A stretch of DNA of 64,000 nucleotides from Pseudomonas sp. MMS21 TM103 (lineage in GTDB: Bacteria; Pseudomonadota; Gammaproteobacteria; Pseudomonadales; Pseudomonadaceae), in assembly GCF_022132145.1 (NCBI RefSeq), contig NZ_JAJISP010000009.1, forward strand, positions 1 through 64,000, in the 5' to 3' direction. Numbering within the stretch: the first letter of the stretch is position 1; each line of letters begins with the position of its first letter. The notes under the pieces are model-generated. The model saw only the letters and a list, made by a program, of their open reading frames with translations, did not search any database and was not told the origin of the DNA. Position numbers and translations under genes: made by a program. Positions 52,593-60,805 of this stretch are shown in pieces.

Positions 52593-53339
52593 ATGTCCGC
52601 GATGCCCATACCGCAACAGAACCACCTGCTGGCGGCCTTGCCGGCCGAAGTGCAGCAACGCCTGCTGGTGAATCTCGAGTTGATCCCCCTGCCGCTCGGC
52701 ATGGTCTTGTATGAATCCGGGGACGCCTTGCGCCACGTTTATTTCCCGATCGACGCCATCGTGTCATTGCTCTATGTGATGGAAAACGGCGCCTCGGCGG
52801 AGATTTCGGTGGTGGGCAATGAAGGTCTGATCGGCGTCGCCGTGTTCATGGGCGGCGAAAGCACCCCGAGCAGGGCGATCGTGCAGAGCGCCGGCTATGC
52901 CTTCCGCTTGCTCGGCAAGCAGTTCAAGGACGAGGTCAATCGCCATGGTGAGATGTTGCACCTCATGTTGCGCTACACCCAGGCGCTGCTGACGCAAATG
53001 GCGCAGACGGCGGTGTGCAACCGCCACCATTCGATTGATCAGCAACTGTGCCGCTGGCTGCTGTTATCGCTGGATCGCCTGTCAGGCAACCAGTTGACCA
53101 TGACCCAGGAACTGATCGCCAACATGCTTGGCGTACGCCGCGAAGGGGTTACCGAGGCCGCCGGCAAGTTGCAGAAACTTGGCGTGATCGAATACAGCCG
53201 CGGGCATATCAAAGTGCTGGATCGCTGCAAACTCGAGCAGCTGAGCTGCGAGTGTTACGCCGTGGTCAAGAAAGAAACCGATCGCCTGCTGTTCTATGTT
53301 CCCGCCGACGCGCGGCGAGGGCATCCGGCCCTGGGGTGA
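52593..53339 (+). CDS. Crp/Fnr-family transcription regulator
   Basis: A 248-residue regulator with a cyclic-nucleotide-binding-type beta roll (GMVLYESGDALRHVYFPIDAIVSLLYVMENG, then GLIGVAVFMGG) and a C-terminal winged helix (MTQELIANMLGVRREGVTEAAGKLQKLGVIEYSRGHI). No Fe-S cysteine pattern of Fnr is seen; the CKLEQLSCEC near the C terminus is noteworthy but outside the usual place. Start ATG 52593 preferred; ATG 52566 would add nine residues. It follows the globin operon by 131 bases in the same direction and may regulate it. Confidence 0.85.
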   Translation: MSAMPIPQQNHLLAALPAEVQQRLLVNLELIPLPLGMVLYESGDALRHVYFPIDAIVSLLYVMENGASAEISVVGNEGLIGVAVFMGGESTPSRAIVQSAGYAFRLLGKQFKDEVNRHGEMLHLMLRYTQALLTQMAQTAVCNRHHSIDQQLCRWLLLSLDRLSGNQLTMTQELIANMLGVRREGVTEAAGKLQKLGVIEYSRGHIKVLDRCKLEQLSCECYAVVKKETDRLLFYVPADARRGHPALG

Positions 53340-53377
53340 CGAAGCGAGCGGGGGATTGCAGGTCAATGCGAGCCTTG

Positions 53378-54655
53378 TCAGGGTTCCTGCCAATCCAGGT
53401 CGCAGCAGAAGACATAGAGCGTGCCGCCAACCTTGACGGTCTGCGAGACGGTGATGCACATGCGTGAATCGGCGACCGACAGATAGGGCCGGCTGATCTG
53501 AATCACGCCCGGTTGCTTCAGTGCCCGGTAGTGATAGTGCCTGTGCGACCAGTTGGCGTTGTCGCCACATAACAGCGGGGCAAACCGCGCATTCATCTGC
53601 TGCTGGTAGTGCGGCGCATAGACATTGCGCGAGACCTGATAACCCGCCTCATTGAGCAGATAGCAGCGCACCGTGCGCGGGTCACTGAAGAGCAGGCCGC
53701 TACTTAGCTCAACCTGCTGGTGGGTGGCGAAGTCCGCCACGGCCTGCCGAAACAGGCCTTCTATTGCGCGCACATAGTGCTGCAGGTCGGCGCTGCGTTT
53801 GACGCTTTTCCACTGCTGGCCGCGCAGCAGACTGTCGAATGTATTGGCAAAACTCTGGCCCGCATCGATGCGCGCCTGGGGTCTGGCGAAATAGAAGCCC
53901 TGGATCATGTCGGCGTTGGCGGCGATGGCCACCAGGGCCTCGTGTTCGCTTTCCACGCCTTCCACGACCACCAGGCTGCCGGCCTCGTGCAGCAGGCTGA
54001 CGATGCCGGTGAGTATGCGCTCCACCCGACGGGAAGTGCCGGCGTCCTGGATCAGGCGGCGGTCGATCTTGACGATGTCGGGTTCCAGGTCCCAGATGCG
54101 GTCGAAGTTGGAATGCCCGGCGCCGAAGTCATCGATGGCGATCAGGCAGCCCAACTGGCGCAAATGGCTGATGAAACGCTTCAACTGGGCATGATCGCTG
54201 ACTTCGCTTTCAATGATTTCGATCACCAGCCGATGCGCGGCAATGCCGCTTGCCTGCAGCAGGTTGCGGGTAAAACCGATGTCCGGTTGCTCGCTGACCA
54301 GGTACTGCGAGTTCAGGTTGAGAAACAGCCAGGCCTGCCCCGTGGCCTGGCGTGCAAAGTTGTGCACATGCAGGGTCCGGCAGGTGCGATCCAGCTCAAG
54401 GCATTCCCGGCCATTGCTCGGCATCGCCAGCAGGGTGGCCGGCGGTTCGGCCATGCCATCGGCCTGCTGGGCCCGAATCAGCCCTTCGTAGCCCACCGCG
54501 CGGCCGTGCGCGATACTGAAAATGGGCTGAAAATGGCTGCTCAGTGACAAGCCGCGATAGCGGGTGGAGATCATGGGGTCAGTCAGCCGGTCGGGGGCTG
54601 GCGGGCGGGCTGGTGCTGGCTGGTCGTAGTGCAGCGGCTGGAGGGTATTGAGCAT
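53378..54655 (-). CDS. EAL-domain protein with C-terminal extra domain
   Basis: A 425-residue soluble protein. An EAL domain at about 35-275 carries EGLIR (Glu57, reading EGL in place of EAL), DDFGAGHSN, VKIDRRLI and VVEGVES, so metal and substrate residues appear mostly intact and c-di-GMP hydrolysis is plausible. The remainder (about 290-425, with LFSDPRTVRCYLLNEAGYQVSRNV and ISRPYLSVADSRMCITVSQTV) resembles a cache/PAS-like sensing fold. Start ATG 54655 has GAGGAA upstream, 10 bases after the NIT-like gene; third of a three-gene unit. Confidence 0.87.
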   Translation of the reverse strand: MLNTLQPLHYDQPAPARPPAPDRLTDPMISTRYRGLSLSSHFQPIFSIAHGRAVGYEGLIRAQQADGMAEPPATLLAMPSNGRECLELDRTCRTLHVHNFARQATGQAWLFLNLNSQYLVSEQPDIGFTRNLLQASGIAAHRLVIEIIESEVSDHAQLKRFISHLRQLGCLIAIDDFGAGHSNFDRIWDLEPDIVKIDRRLIQDAGTSRRVERILTGIVSLLHEAGSLVVVEGVESEHEALVAIAANADMIQGFYFARPQARIDAGQSFANTFDSLLRGQQWKSVKRSADLQHYVRAIEGLFRQAVADFATHQQVELSSGLLFSDPRTVRCYLLNEAGYQVSRNVYAPHYQQQMNARFAPLLCGDNANWSHRHYHYRALKQPGVIQISRPYLSVADSRMCITVSQTVKVGGTLYVFCCDLDWQEP

Positions 54656-54665
54656 CTGCGGTTCC

Positions 54666-55511
54666 TCAGCGGGGCTGGAGCTGAGCCAGCGCCGCATCGA
54701 CCAGGGCCAGCAATTCGTCGATGGCCTGGGTGGCGCGCTGGAAGTAGGTCTTGGCGGCAATCACGGGTTGTTCCTGGCCGAGCAGTTCCTGTTTGATGCA
54801 GCGAAGAAAATCCGCCACCACCTGTTCGCGATGCTCCAGGCGCAACCCGTTGGCCTGCGGGTGCTCGCTGGCATGGCGCTGCAGGGTGGCAAAGGCCGTA
54901 CCGGCCAGCAGCTCGATCTTCTGGTAGAGAAAACGCATGCGCACGCGCTGCTCGGCACTGCTCTGGCCGGCCGCCGCCATGCCGGTGCCCAGGGCGCGGG
55001 CCTGGCCCGCCCATTCGGCGGCCTGGACCACTTCGCGCCAGATGCAGGGCAGGTAGCCCAGCTCGGCGCGGCCCTCGCTCAGATCGATTTCGCTCGCCAC
55101 ATCCTCCATCAAGAAGATGCTGTTGCGAATGATCAGGTGATGCTGGGTCAGATTGTTCGCCCGGTCGTTACTGCGCCCTTCGCGCATCCGTGACCAGTGA
55201 TCGATCAGGCTGTTCCAGGCATCCCGGTGCGAGCTGTCGAGTTCCTGGGCCGCGCGAATATGCTGATCCAGCCCCTGGCGCGCGGCGGCAAGATCCTGAC
55301 TCAGGCTGGCGTCGCCACAGAGCACGCCATTGCTCAGGCCGCGATGACGCTGAAAGCCGGCGATCAGCGCGCGTAGCAAGGCCAGCTGGCGAATGTTCAG
55401 CTGCCGATGCTGGCGCCTGTGCCGCTGCAGGCGGCGGTGCAGGCCGTAGAACAGCAGGGTGGTGATGACCAGGGCGGCGCCGCCGGCGAGCTGGAGGGGG
55501 AATCCATTCAT
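54666..55511 (-). CDS. NIT-like membrane sensor protein
   Basis: The 281-residue product has an N-terminal transmembrane helix (LAGGAALVITTLLFYGL), a basic stretch, then an all-helical domain starting LLRALIAGFQRHRGLSNGVL, which fits the NIT (nitrate/nitrite-sensing) domain pattern. No second membrane span, kinase or receiver is present. It lies between the chemoreceptor-like gene (5-base gap) and the EAL gene (10-base gap), so it may pass a signal to either. A paralogue is at 46245-46961. Confidence 0.75.
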   Translation of the reverse strand: MNGFPLQLAGGAALVITTLLFYGLHRRLQRHRRQHRQLNIRQLALLRALIAGFQRHRGLSNGVLCGDASLSQDLAAARQGLDQHIRAAQELDSSHRDAWNSLIDHWSRMREGRSNDRANNLTQHHLIIRNSIFLMEDVASEIDLSEGRAELGYLPCIWREVVQAAEWAGQARALGTGMAAAGQSSAEQRVRMRFLYQKIELLAGTAFATLQRHASEHPQANGLRLEHREQVVADFLRCIKQELLGQEQPVIAAKTYFQRATQAIDELLALVDAALAQLQPR

Positions 55512-55516
55512 GCTGA

Positions 55517-56650
55517 TTATCCTGTCAGATGAGCCAGATGGTGGGCGATGGTGCGGGCCTGATCGGCGGCCAGCAGGTTGTCGGCATTGCCCTGGCGGAC
55601 GCGGTCGGCCAGTTCGGCAATTTCCGCAACGGCCTTGCCCTGTTGTTCGGTACTGACCGCCACCTGGTCCACCTGCTCGGTCAATTGCAGGGTGCGCTGC
55701 TGCACCTGATCGAGCAGGGTGCGCACCGCTTCTGAGCTGTGGGCACTGCGATGCGCCAGGTCGGTCAGGTCGGACACCTGGACCGTGGCATCCTGGATGT
55801 GCTGTTGCACCGATTCGATGTTGCGGCTGATTTCGGCCGCCGACTCCTGGCTGTGCAAGGCCAGGCGGCGCACTTCATCGGCCACTACGGCGAAGCCCCG
55901 GCCGCTCTCGCCGGCGCGGGCCGCTTCGATGGCGGCATTCAGGGCGAGCAAGTTGGTTTGCGCGGCAATCCCGCGGATGGTGCCGGACATTTCATTGATG
56001 GTGCGCGAGTTACTGTTCAGCAGCTGGATCAGGTCGTTGGTGGTGATGGCTTGCTGCGCCATTGCGGACACTTGCTGCACCAGATTGGTGAGCTGTTCGA
56101 TGCCATCGGCCAGCTGCTCGCTGGCCACCACGCTGGTCTGACGCGACTCATCGGCCAGCGCCGCCACCTGCACGATGCTCACATTCAGTTGTTCTACCGC
56201 CGCCGCCGCGACAGTGGCTGATTGGCTTTGCCCTTCGGCATTGCGGGTCACCAGTGCCGCGCTTTGCTCGAGCTCGTGCGAGGAGTGGGAGATTTCATCC
56301 AGGCGCTGCTGCAACAGCTGTTGTTGGCGCTGCTCGCGGTTCAGCCACTGCTGGAAGGCGCGACTGACCGGCTGCAGCAGCCGCCACTCGCCAGCGCTGA
56401 TGGGCGCCTGGGCGCCATGCTGGGCGGCGTCTTCACAGTAGCGTTGCAACTGTCCGATCTCCTGCTGCAGCAGCCACAGGCTGGCGATGGCCAGGTAGGC
56501 CAGTACTGTCCACAGTGGCCCGGTTGGCAGCGTCGGTGCCGCCAGCGCGCTGGCACCGCCCGCCAGGGTAATCCCCAGCAGCGTGCGGAGCATGCCGACG
56601 ATGCCCAGTTCGCGCAGCAGCAAGAACGCAGGGTAGGTAAGCCACTTCAT
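55517..56650 (-). CDS. Methyl-accepting chemotaxis-type signalling protein without periplasmic domain
   Basis: The 377-residue protein has two transmembrane helices near 20-40 and 45-61 joined by a very short loop, then a linker and a full MCP signalling domain; the hairpin tip (IRGIAAQTNLLALNAAIEAA, then GRGFAVVADEVRRLA) is intact and should contact CheA/CheW. There is no ligand domain in the periplasm and no CheR-tethering pentapeptide, so input must come through the membrane or another protein such as the NIT-like neighbour. Start ATG 56650 chosen; the frame opens to 56809 but is crossed by a terminator-like hairpin. Confidence 0.85.
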   Translation of the reverse strand: MKWLTYPAFLLLRELGIVGMLRTLLGITLAGGASALAAPTLPTGPLWTVLAYLAIASLWLLQQEIGQLQRYCEDAAQHGAQAPISAGEWRLLQPVSRAFQQWLNREQRQQQLLQQRLDEISHSSHELEQSAALVTRNAEGQSQSATVAAAAVEQLNVSIVQVAALADESRQTSVVASEQLADGIEQLTNLVQQVSAMAQQAITTNDLIQLLNSNSRTINEMSGTIRGIAAQTNLLALNAAIEAARAGESGRGFAVVADEVRRLALHSQESAAEISRNIESVQQHIQDATVQVSDLTDLAHRSAHSSEAVRTLLDQVQQRTLQLTEQVDQVAVSTEQQGKAVAEIAELADRVRQGNADNLLAADQARTIAHHLAHLTG

Positions 56651-56676
56651 GTGTCTGAATCTCCAACGCGGTAGCC

Positions 56677-56723
56677 AAAAAAACGCCTGAAGCCTCTGCG
56701 AAATAGCCGCAGCGGGTTCAGGC
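56677..56723 (-). terminator. Terminator-like hairpin in the leader of the MCP gene
   Basis: On the minus strand GCCTGAA ... TTCAGGC (arms 56717-56723 and 56685-56691, 25-base centre that can form a further CGCTGCGG/CGCAG-type stem) is followed by GTTTTTTT. It ends only about 27 bases before the MCP start. Either the terminator of an upstream transcript or an attenuator within the leader. Confidence 0.5.
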
Positions 56724-56809
56724 GCCTTTGCCTTGCAGGAGCGAAGCCTGCGGATGTGATCTGTCAGTGATATCTGCCAGCGCTGAATGCTATGCAAGAG
56801 TGACGCCAT

Positions 56810-57272
56810 GGCTTGTCGGCGCTTTTCAACGTGCCTGTCGGAGCACCAAGGCAGCAGCGCTCTTGCCGCGCTGCCAGGTGATAAGGCGGCTTCGATATTC
56901 CGACAGCTCGCTGGTTGGCGTGCGCTCGGCCTGTCGGTTAGGGAGGTGCCTGCGCATCAGGGCAGGCTGAGCGTCGCGGCCCCGTCGTCGAGGGTGTGGG
57001 ATGGCGCAGGGGGCGCTGCAGCACCTGGCCGCGCTGGCAGTCTGCGACTATCAGCGGTTGTCACTCGGGCAGGGTTGTGAGCGCCGGCAGGTCGTCGAGG
57101 ACGATTACGTTGGTGCAGGGGACCGCGGCAAGCCAGGCACTGTTCATCGAGCCATCCCCACAGCGTGCTGCCATAGCCCTCGGCGACAACCACCGCTGTT
57201 CAGCCAGCGCAGACTGCGGTGGTTGTTTGCCTGCATGGCATCGCCTGCGGGCAGGTCAGGCCGCTGCGCGGT
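56810..57272. other. Gap without a supportable gene
   Basis: About 460 bases between the MCP gene and the SH3-protein gene. Several open frames exist on both strands, but none has a convincing start, ribosome site or recognisable product. A run on the minus strand encoding CTNVIVLDDLPALTTLPE before a stop (near 57075-57130) looks protein-like and may be a remnant, but I could not assign it. Confidence 0.5.
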
Positions 57273-57959
57273 TCAGAACCAGCGGTCGTTGCGTTTGCGT
57301 CCGCGGGTCATGGCCGGCAGGATCAGCCCGAGGAGCAGGCCGGCACCGGCGATGCCGGCGCCGTAGATCAGGTAGCGCATCAACAGCTGATTGTTCTCAT
57401 CGCCCAGGCGCGCTTGCGCGGTGCGCAGCTGCGATTGGGCCTCGGTCAGCTCGACATCGAGGGCCTTGCGGTGCGCTTGCAGTTCTTCGATCAACGCCTT
57501 GCGCGAGTCCAGGGTTTCCTGCATGCCCTGGGTCCGGGTCTTCCAGTTGTCGTCGATGGTCTTGAGTTGGTCGCTGAGCTCGGCCACTTGCTGCTCCAGT
57601 TGCGGCAAGCGCTCGGCCTGGCCGGGCCTGTCCTGCAGGTCCCTGCTCGGAATCCACACGGTGGTGCCGGTCTCGCTGCGGATCTGGCTGTAGTCGCCCT
57701 GGGTGCTGATCAGCTCGACCTTCTGCCCGGATTGCAGGGTGCCGACTATGCGATAGCCGTCAGTCGGGCCGCTGCGTACATAGGTGTTCAGACTGTCGCT
57801 GACCCAGCGCTGATTGCCAGCGGCCTCCTGGGCATGAACGGGGCCGCAGACGACGAGCAGGGCGCCGAGCAGGCCGGCGCCAAGGGCTCGGCGTTGCGCG
57901 CTGACATGAAGGCAGGCAAGACGAGAGACAAAAGCAAAAAGATGGCGTGATAGGGGCAT
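57273..57959 (-). CDS. SH3-domain membrane protein, TIGR04211/YgiM-like
   Basis: A 228-residue protein with a signal peptide (ALGAGLLGALLVVCGPVHAQEA), an SH3b domain at about 50-115 (RWVSDSLNTYVRSGPTDGYRIVGTLQSG), a coiled coil (about 120-195, QLEQQVAELSDQLKTI) and a C-terminal transmembrane helix (YGAGIAGAGLLLGLILP) with basic tail. This matches the YgiM architecture, periplasmic SH3 anchored by its C terminus. Function in cell envelope is unclear. ATG 57959 chosen over an upstream in-frame ATG at 57998. Confidence 0.88.
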   Translation of the reverse strand: MPLSRHLFAFVSRLACLHVSAQRRALGAGLLGALLVVCGPVHAQEAAGNQRWVSDSLNTYVRSGPTDGYRIVGTLQSGQKVELISTQGDYSQIRSETGTTVWIPSRDLQDRPGQAERLPQLEQQVAELSDQLKTIDDNWKTRTQGMQETLDSRKALIEELQAHRKALDVELTEAQSQLRTAQARLGDENNQLLMRYLIYGAGIAGAGLLLGLILPAMTRGRKRNDRWF

Positions 57960-58610
57960 GATGACTTCACATAAAAAAGGGAAAGATAAAGGCTCCAATG
58001 GCCGGGCGGTAAGCGCTGCGGCAATAGCCTGTAAGGCCTTGCCACCAAGCCGTAGCGACGGCTCTTGTCACGACTGCTACGCAGATCGCGGCTTGCTGGG
58101 GAGAAATCTTTCTCCCGGGAGGGGCGTATGGCCCGTTGTGTCATCCCACGATGAGAGACACTCCAAATCGCCTCGGGTTCACTAACGGGTCCGAGGCGTC
58201 GTGCCGGTCAGGCTTGGCGTTAGTTGCAGCCAGCAGGCAGTGGGCTATTTTGCCAGGGGCCCAGAACCTGGTCTGTGACCGGCTGCAAAGGCAGGGTAGG
58301 GCACGCAAGGAAAAGCCGACGTGAAGCGCCCGGTTTGTTTCATCAATACATCTCAGGTGCCGGGAGCCTGGGCGTAGGCCCCATCAGCCGGATTGATGCT
58401 CACTAGTGCAACTGTCGATTTCCGCGAGGGGAGCGAAAGTGTTCTTATTGCTCCCGGCCAGGCCCCGCGCCAGCGTCCGATACAGCGCCCCGCCCTCGCC
58501 ATCCAGAGCGGCACACCGGCTGTCGGCGCCCGCAGGCCGGCCCCATACCGGGCAGCGCCATGCAGGTGCCAAAGCCGGTCCTTGATTACTGCCTGATGAT
58601 TGGAAACCCT
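57960..58610. other. Gap without a supportable gene
   Basis: About 650 bases between divergent SH3-protein and GST genes. It contains a perfect palindrome GGGAGAAATCTTTCTCCC at 58099-58116 and otherwise no clear structure. Promoters for both flanking genes are expected. I see no tRNA or protein-coding signal. Confidence 0.5.
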
Positions 58611-59315
58611 ATGCCAGATCTCTCCGCCTACGCCAGCACCCGTAAATGGCCCGCCACCCAGCCCGAGCGCCTGCAGCTCTACTCGCTGCCCACGCCCAAC
58701 GGGGTCAAGGTGTCGATCATGCTGGAAGAGACCGGCCTGGCCTACGAGCCGCACCTGGTCAGCTTCGAGCGCAACGAGCAGCTGTCGGCGGAGTTTCTCT
58801 CGCTCAACCCGAACAACAAGATTCCCGCCATCCTCGACCCCAATGGCCCGGACGGTCAGCCGCTGGCGCTGTTCGAGTCGGGCGCGATTCTGCTCTACCT
58901 GGCCGACAAGACCGGCCAGCTGATCGCCCAGGACGCCGCCGGCCGCTATGAAACGATCCAGTGGCTGATGTGGCAGGTGGGCGGGGTCGGACCGATGTTC
59001 GGTCAGGTCGGCTTCTTCCACAAGTTCGCCGGCCGCGACTTCGAGGACAAGCGCCCGCGCGACCGCTACATCGCTGAAGCCGCCCGCCTGCTCGGCGTGC
59101 TCGAACAGCGCCTCGACGGCCGCCGGTGGATCATGGGCGAGGCCTACAGCATCGCCGACATCGCCGTCTTCCCCTGGGTGCGCGGCCTGATCGGCTTCTA
59201 CGACGCCGGCGAACTGGTGCAGATCGAGCGTTTCCCCCAGGTCCTCCGCGCGTTGGACGCCTTCCTCTCGCGCCCGGCGGTGATCCGCGGTCTGGCCATC
59301 CCCACACGCGACTGA
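58611..59315 (+). CDS. Glutathione S-transferase, YghU/YfcG-like
   Basis: A 234-residue GST: thioredoxin-like N-terminal domain with LYSLPTPNGVKVSIMLEETGLAYE and the cis-Pro/ESGAILLYLADKTG glutathione-binding segment, and a helical C-terminal domain (YSIADIAVFPWVRG, the N-capping box region). The TPNG motif places it with the Nu-class YghU/YfcG disulfide-bond oxidoreductases. Start ATG 58611 preferred to ATG 58560. No operon partner. Confidence 0.9.
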   Translation: MPDLSAYASTRKWPATQPERLQLYSLPTPNGVKVSIMLEETGLAYEPHLVSFERNEQLSAEFLSLNPNNKIPAILDPNGPDGQPLALFESGAILLYLADKTGQLIAQDAAGRYETIQWLMWQVGGVGPMFGQVGFFHKFAGRDFEDKRPRDRYIAEAARLLGVLEQRLDGRRWIMGEAYSIADIAVFPWVRGLIGFYDAGELVQIERFPQVLRALDAFLSRPAVIRGLAIPTRD

Positions 59316-59390
59316 GCCGGTCCCTGGTGCGCAGAACCGCGGCTGCGGGTATCTTCTGCGTACCCTCGTCATCCAGGCCCCAGCCGCCCC

Positions 59391-59963
59391 ATGCGCATGT
59401 CCCTTCTCCAGATCGCAGTGCTCAGCGCCGCGGCGCTGTGCTCGGCGGCGACCCAGGCCAAAGTCGAGGTCGAAGCCACGCAACACAAGCGCCTCGGTCC
59501 GCTGCTGGTCGCCAGGGTATCCGAGGACATTGCCCCCGGCGACTACGAGACCCTGCTCAAGGGCCTGCGCGCCCACCCCGGCAAATTCGCCCGCAAGACC
59601 GCTCTGCTGGACACCATCGGCGGCAGCGCACTGGAAGCCATGCGCATGGGCCGCCTGCTGCGCGAGACCGGCTTCGACGTCCTGGTTCCCGCCGCCGGCG
59701 TCTGCCAGGGCAGCTGCATCTACCTGCTGGCCGCCGGCCAGCGCAAGACCGTACGCGGCTATGTCGGCTTGCACCGCCCCTACTTCTCCAGCGGCGACTC
59801 GGCCCGCGGCCAAGCCGCCTACCACGGCGAGCGCTACAGTCCGGCCGCCTTTTTCCGCGCCATGCACGTTTCCGCCCGCCTGGCCGAAGACATGCAGCAC
59901 ATCGACCCCCAGCACATGCGCGTGCTCACCACCGAGGAACTGGCCGGTTACGGACTGAAATGA
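59391..59963 (+). CDS. Periplasmic ClpP/crotonase-fold protein (COG3904-like)
   Basis: A 190-residue exported protein with signal peptide (LLQIAVLSAAALCSAATQA). The core DTIGGSALEAMRMGRLLRETGFDVLVPAAGVCQGSCIYLLAAG matches the ClpP-like predicted periplasmic proteins of COG3904, with the C-x2-SC loop where those have CASAC. Catalytic activity is unproven for the family. The pair of cysteines may form a disulfide. Confidence 0.75.
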   Translation: MRMSLLQIAVLSAAALCSAATQAKVEVEATQHKRLGPLLVARVSEDIAPGDYETLLKGLRAHPGKFARKTALLDTIGGSALEAMRMGRLLRETGFDVLVPAAGVCQGSCIYLLAAGQRKTVRGYVGLHRPYFSSGDSARGQAAYHGERYSPAAFFRAMHVSARLAEDMQHIDPQHMRVLTTEELAGYGLK

Positions 59964-60805
59964 CCCCGCTCACTTTCAGACAGCCTGGGCTGCTCTGGGT
60001 GACAACGGCTTTGCGGCTTTCATGGGCTGGCTAACGTCCTCTCGCGATTGATCGCAATCGACCCAGAACCAGCGGTCACGCATGGCAGAAACCGGCCCAG
60101 GCGATGCCGCATCCAATAACCGAATGGGAGATTCACCGTGGGTCGAGGCCAACATGTCCGCCTGATGGCGCAGTACGACCAATGGATGAACTCCAAGGTC
60201 TATCAGGCGGCGCTCGGTCTGCCCGAGGTCGAGCAGGTCGCCGATCGCCCCTTCGCGGATCGGCATGATCAGGTCGCCGGTCTCGCTTAGCGCCCCGGCG
60301 CGGGTGTCGACGCACAGCGCGCAGCGCTGCAGGGCGGTGTTGTCGGTTTCACGCATGGCCGGGGTGAAGCTGGCGATCAGGTCGAGGAGGGCGGCGCGCT
60401 TGAGCCAGTCAGCTGGTTGGCCAGTTGAATAATTCGTTTACGTCCACTCGCGGATTCCAACCTGGCGCGGGAGGGCCGCCCTTGCGGCTTAGCCTTTGCG
60501 CTGGTGGATCGGAGACGGGTTTATTGACAGAGCAGAGGGGCCGCTCCTGGCCGAGCCCGGCCTGTCAGGCATCATGAAATGGCTCACGGCAGCATCCTGC
60601 TGCCGACCGGTCGTCTCTGGATCAGCCTCAATACCTCAGTTTGGCAGGCGGCATCTACGCTCAGCACCCCGACAGCTTTTGCCTATAGTTATCCAGTGGC
60701 CCCGGCGGACGACGCCTAGGCTCCACGCCTCGTGGCTGCTTTGCGCAGCGCAAGAGCCACCCGCGCACCCCGCCGCTTCGCCCTACCAGACAGAGGTCAC
60801 CGCTT
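59964..60805. other. Gap with gene remnants
   Basis: About 840 bases with no intact gene. It holds the DinB-like remnant described separately. On the minus strand, 59976-60420 reads as protein-like (DWLKRAALLDLIASFTPAMRE, then CALCVDTRAGALSETGDL) but needs a frameshift near 60410 and has no known match; it may be another decayed gene. Nothing is visible in 60430-60805. Confidence 0.5.
60138..60290 (+). pseudogene. DinB-family N-terminal remnant
   Basis: GTG 60138, preceded by GGGAG, opens a 50-codon frame reading HVRLMAQYDQWMNSKVY, which is the first helix of DinB/YfiT-type metalloproteins (usual length about 165). The similarity stops after VADR and a TAG ends the frame at 60290. The metal-binding histidine helices are missing. 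Likely a truncated remnant, though a very small intact protein cannot be fully excluded. Confidence 0.5.

Noticed and set aside
56957..57193. 78-codon minus-strand open frame as a gene
   Set aside because: No ribosome site, Pro/Arg-rich translation of a typical GC-rich shadow; the more protein-like stretch is in another frame and too short to assign.
58353..59915. 520-codon minus-strand open frame across the GST and ClpP-fold genes
   Set aside because: Antisense shadow; translation is repetitive Gly/Ala/Val and lacks recognisable domains, whereas the plus strand encodes recognisable families.
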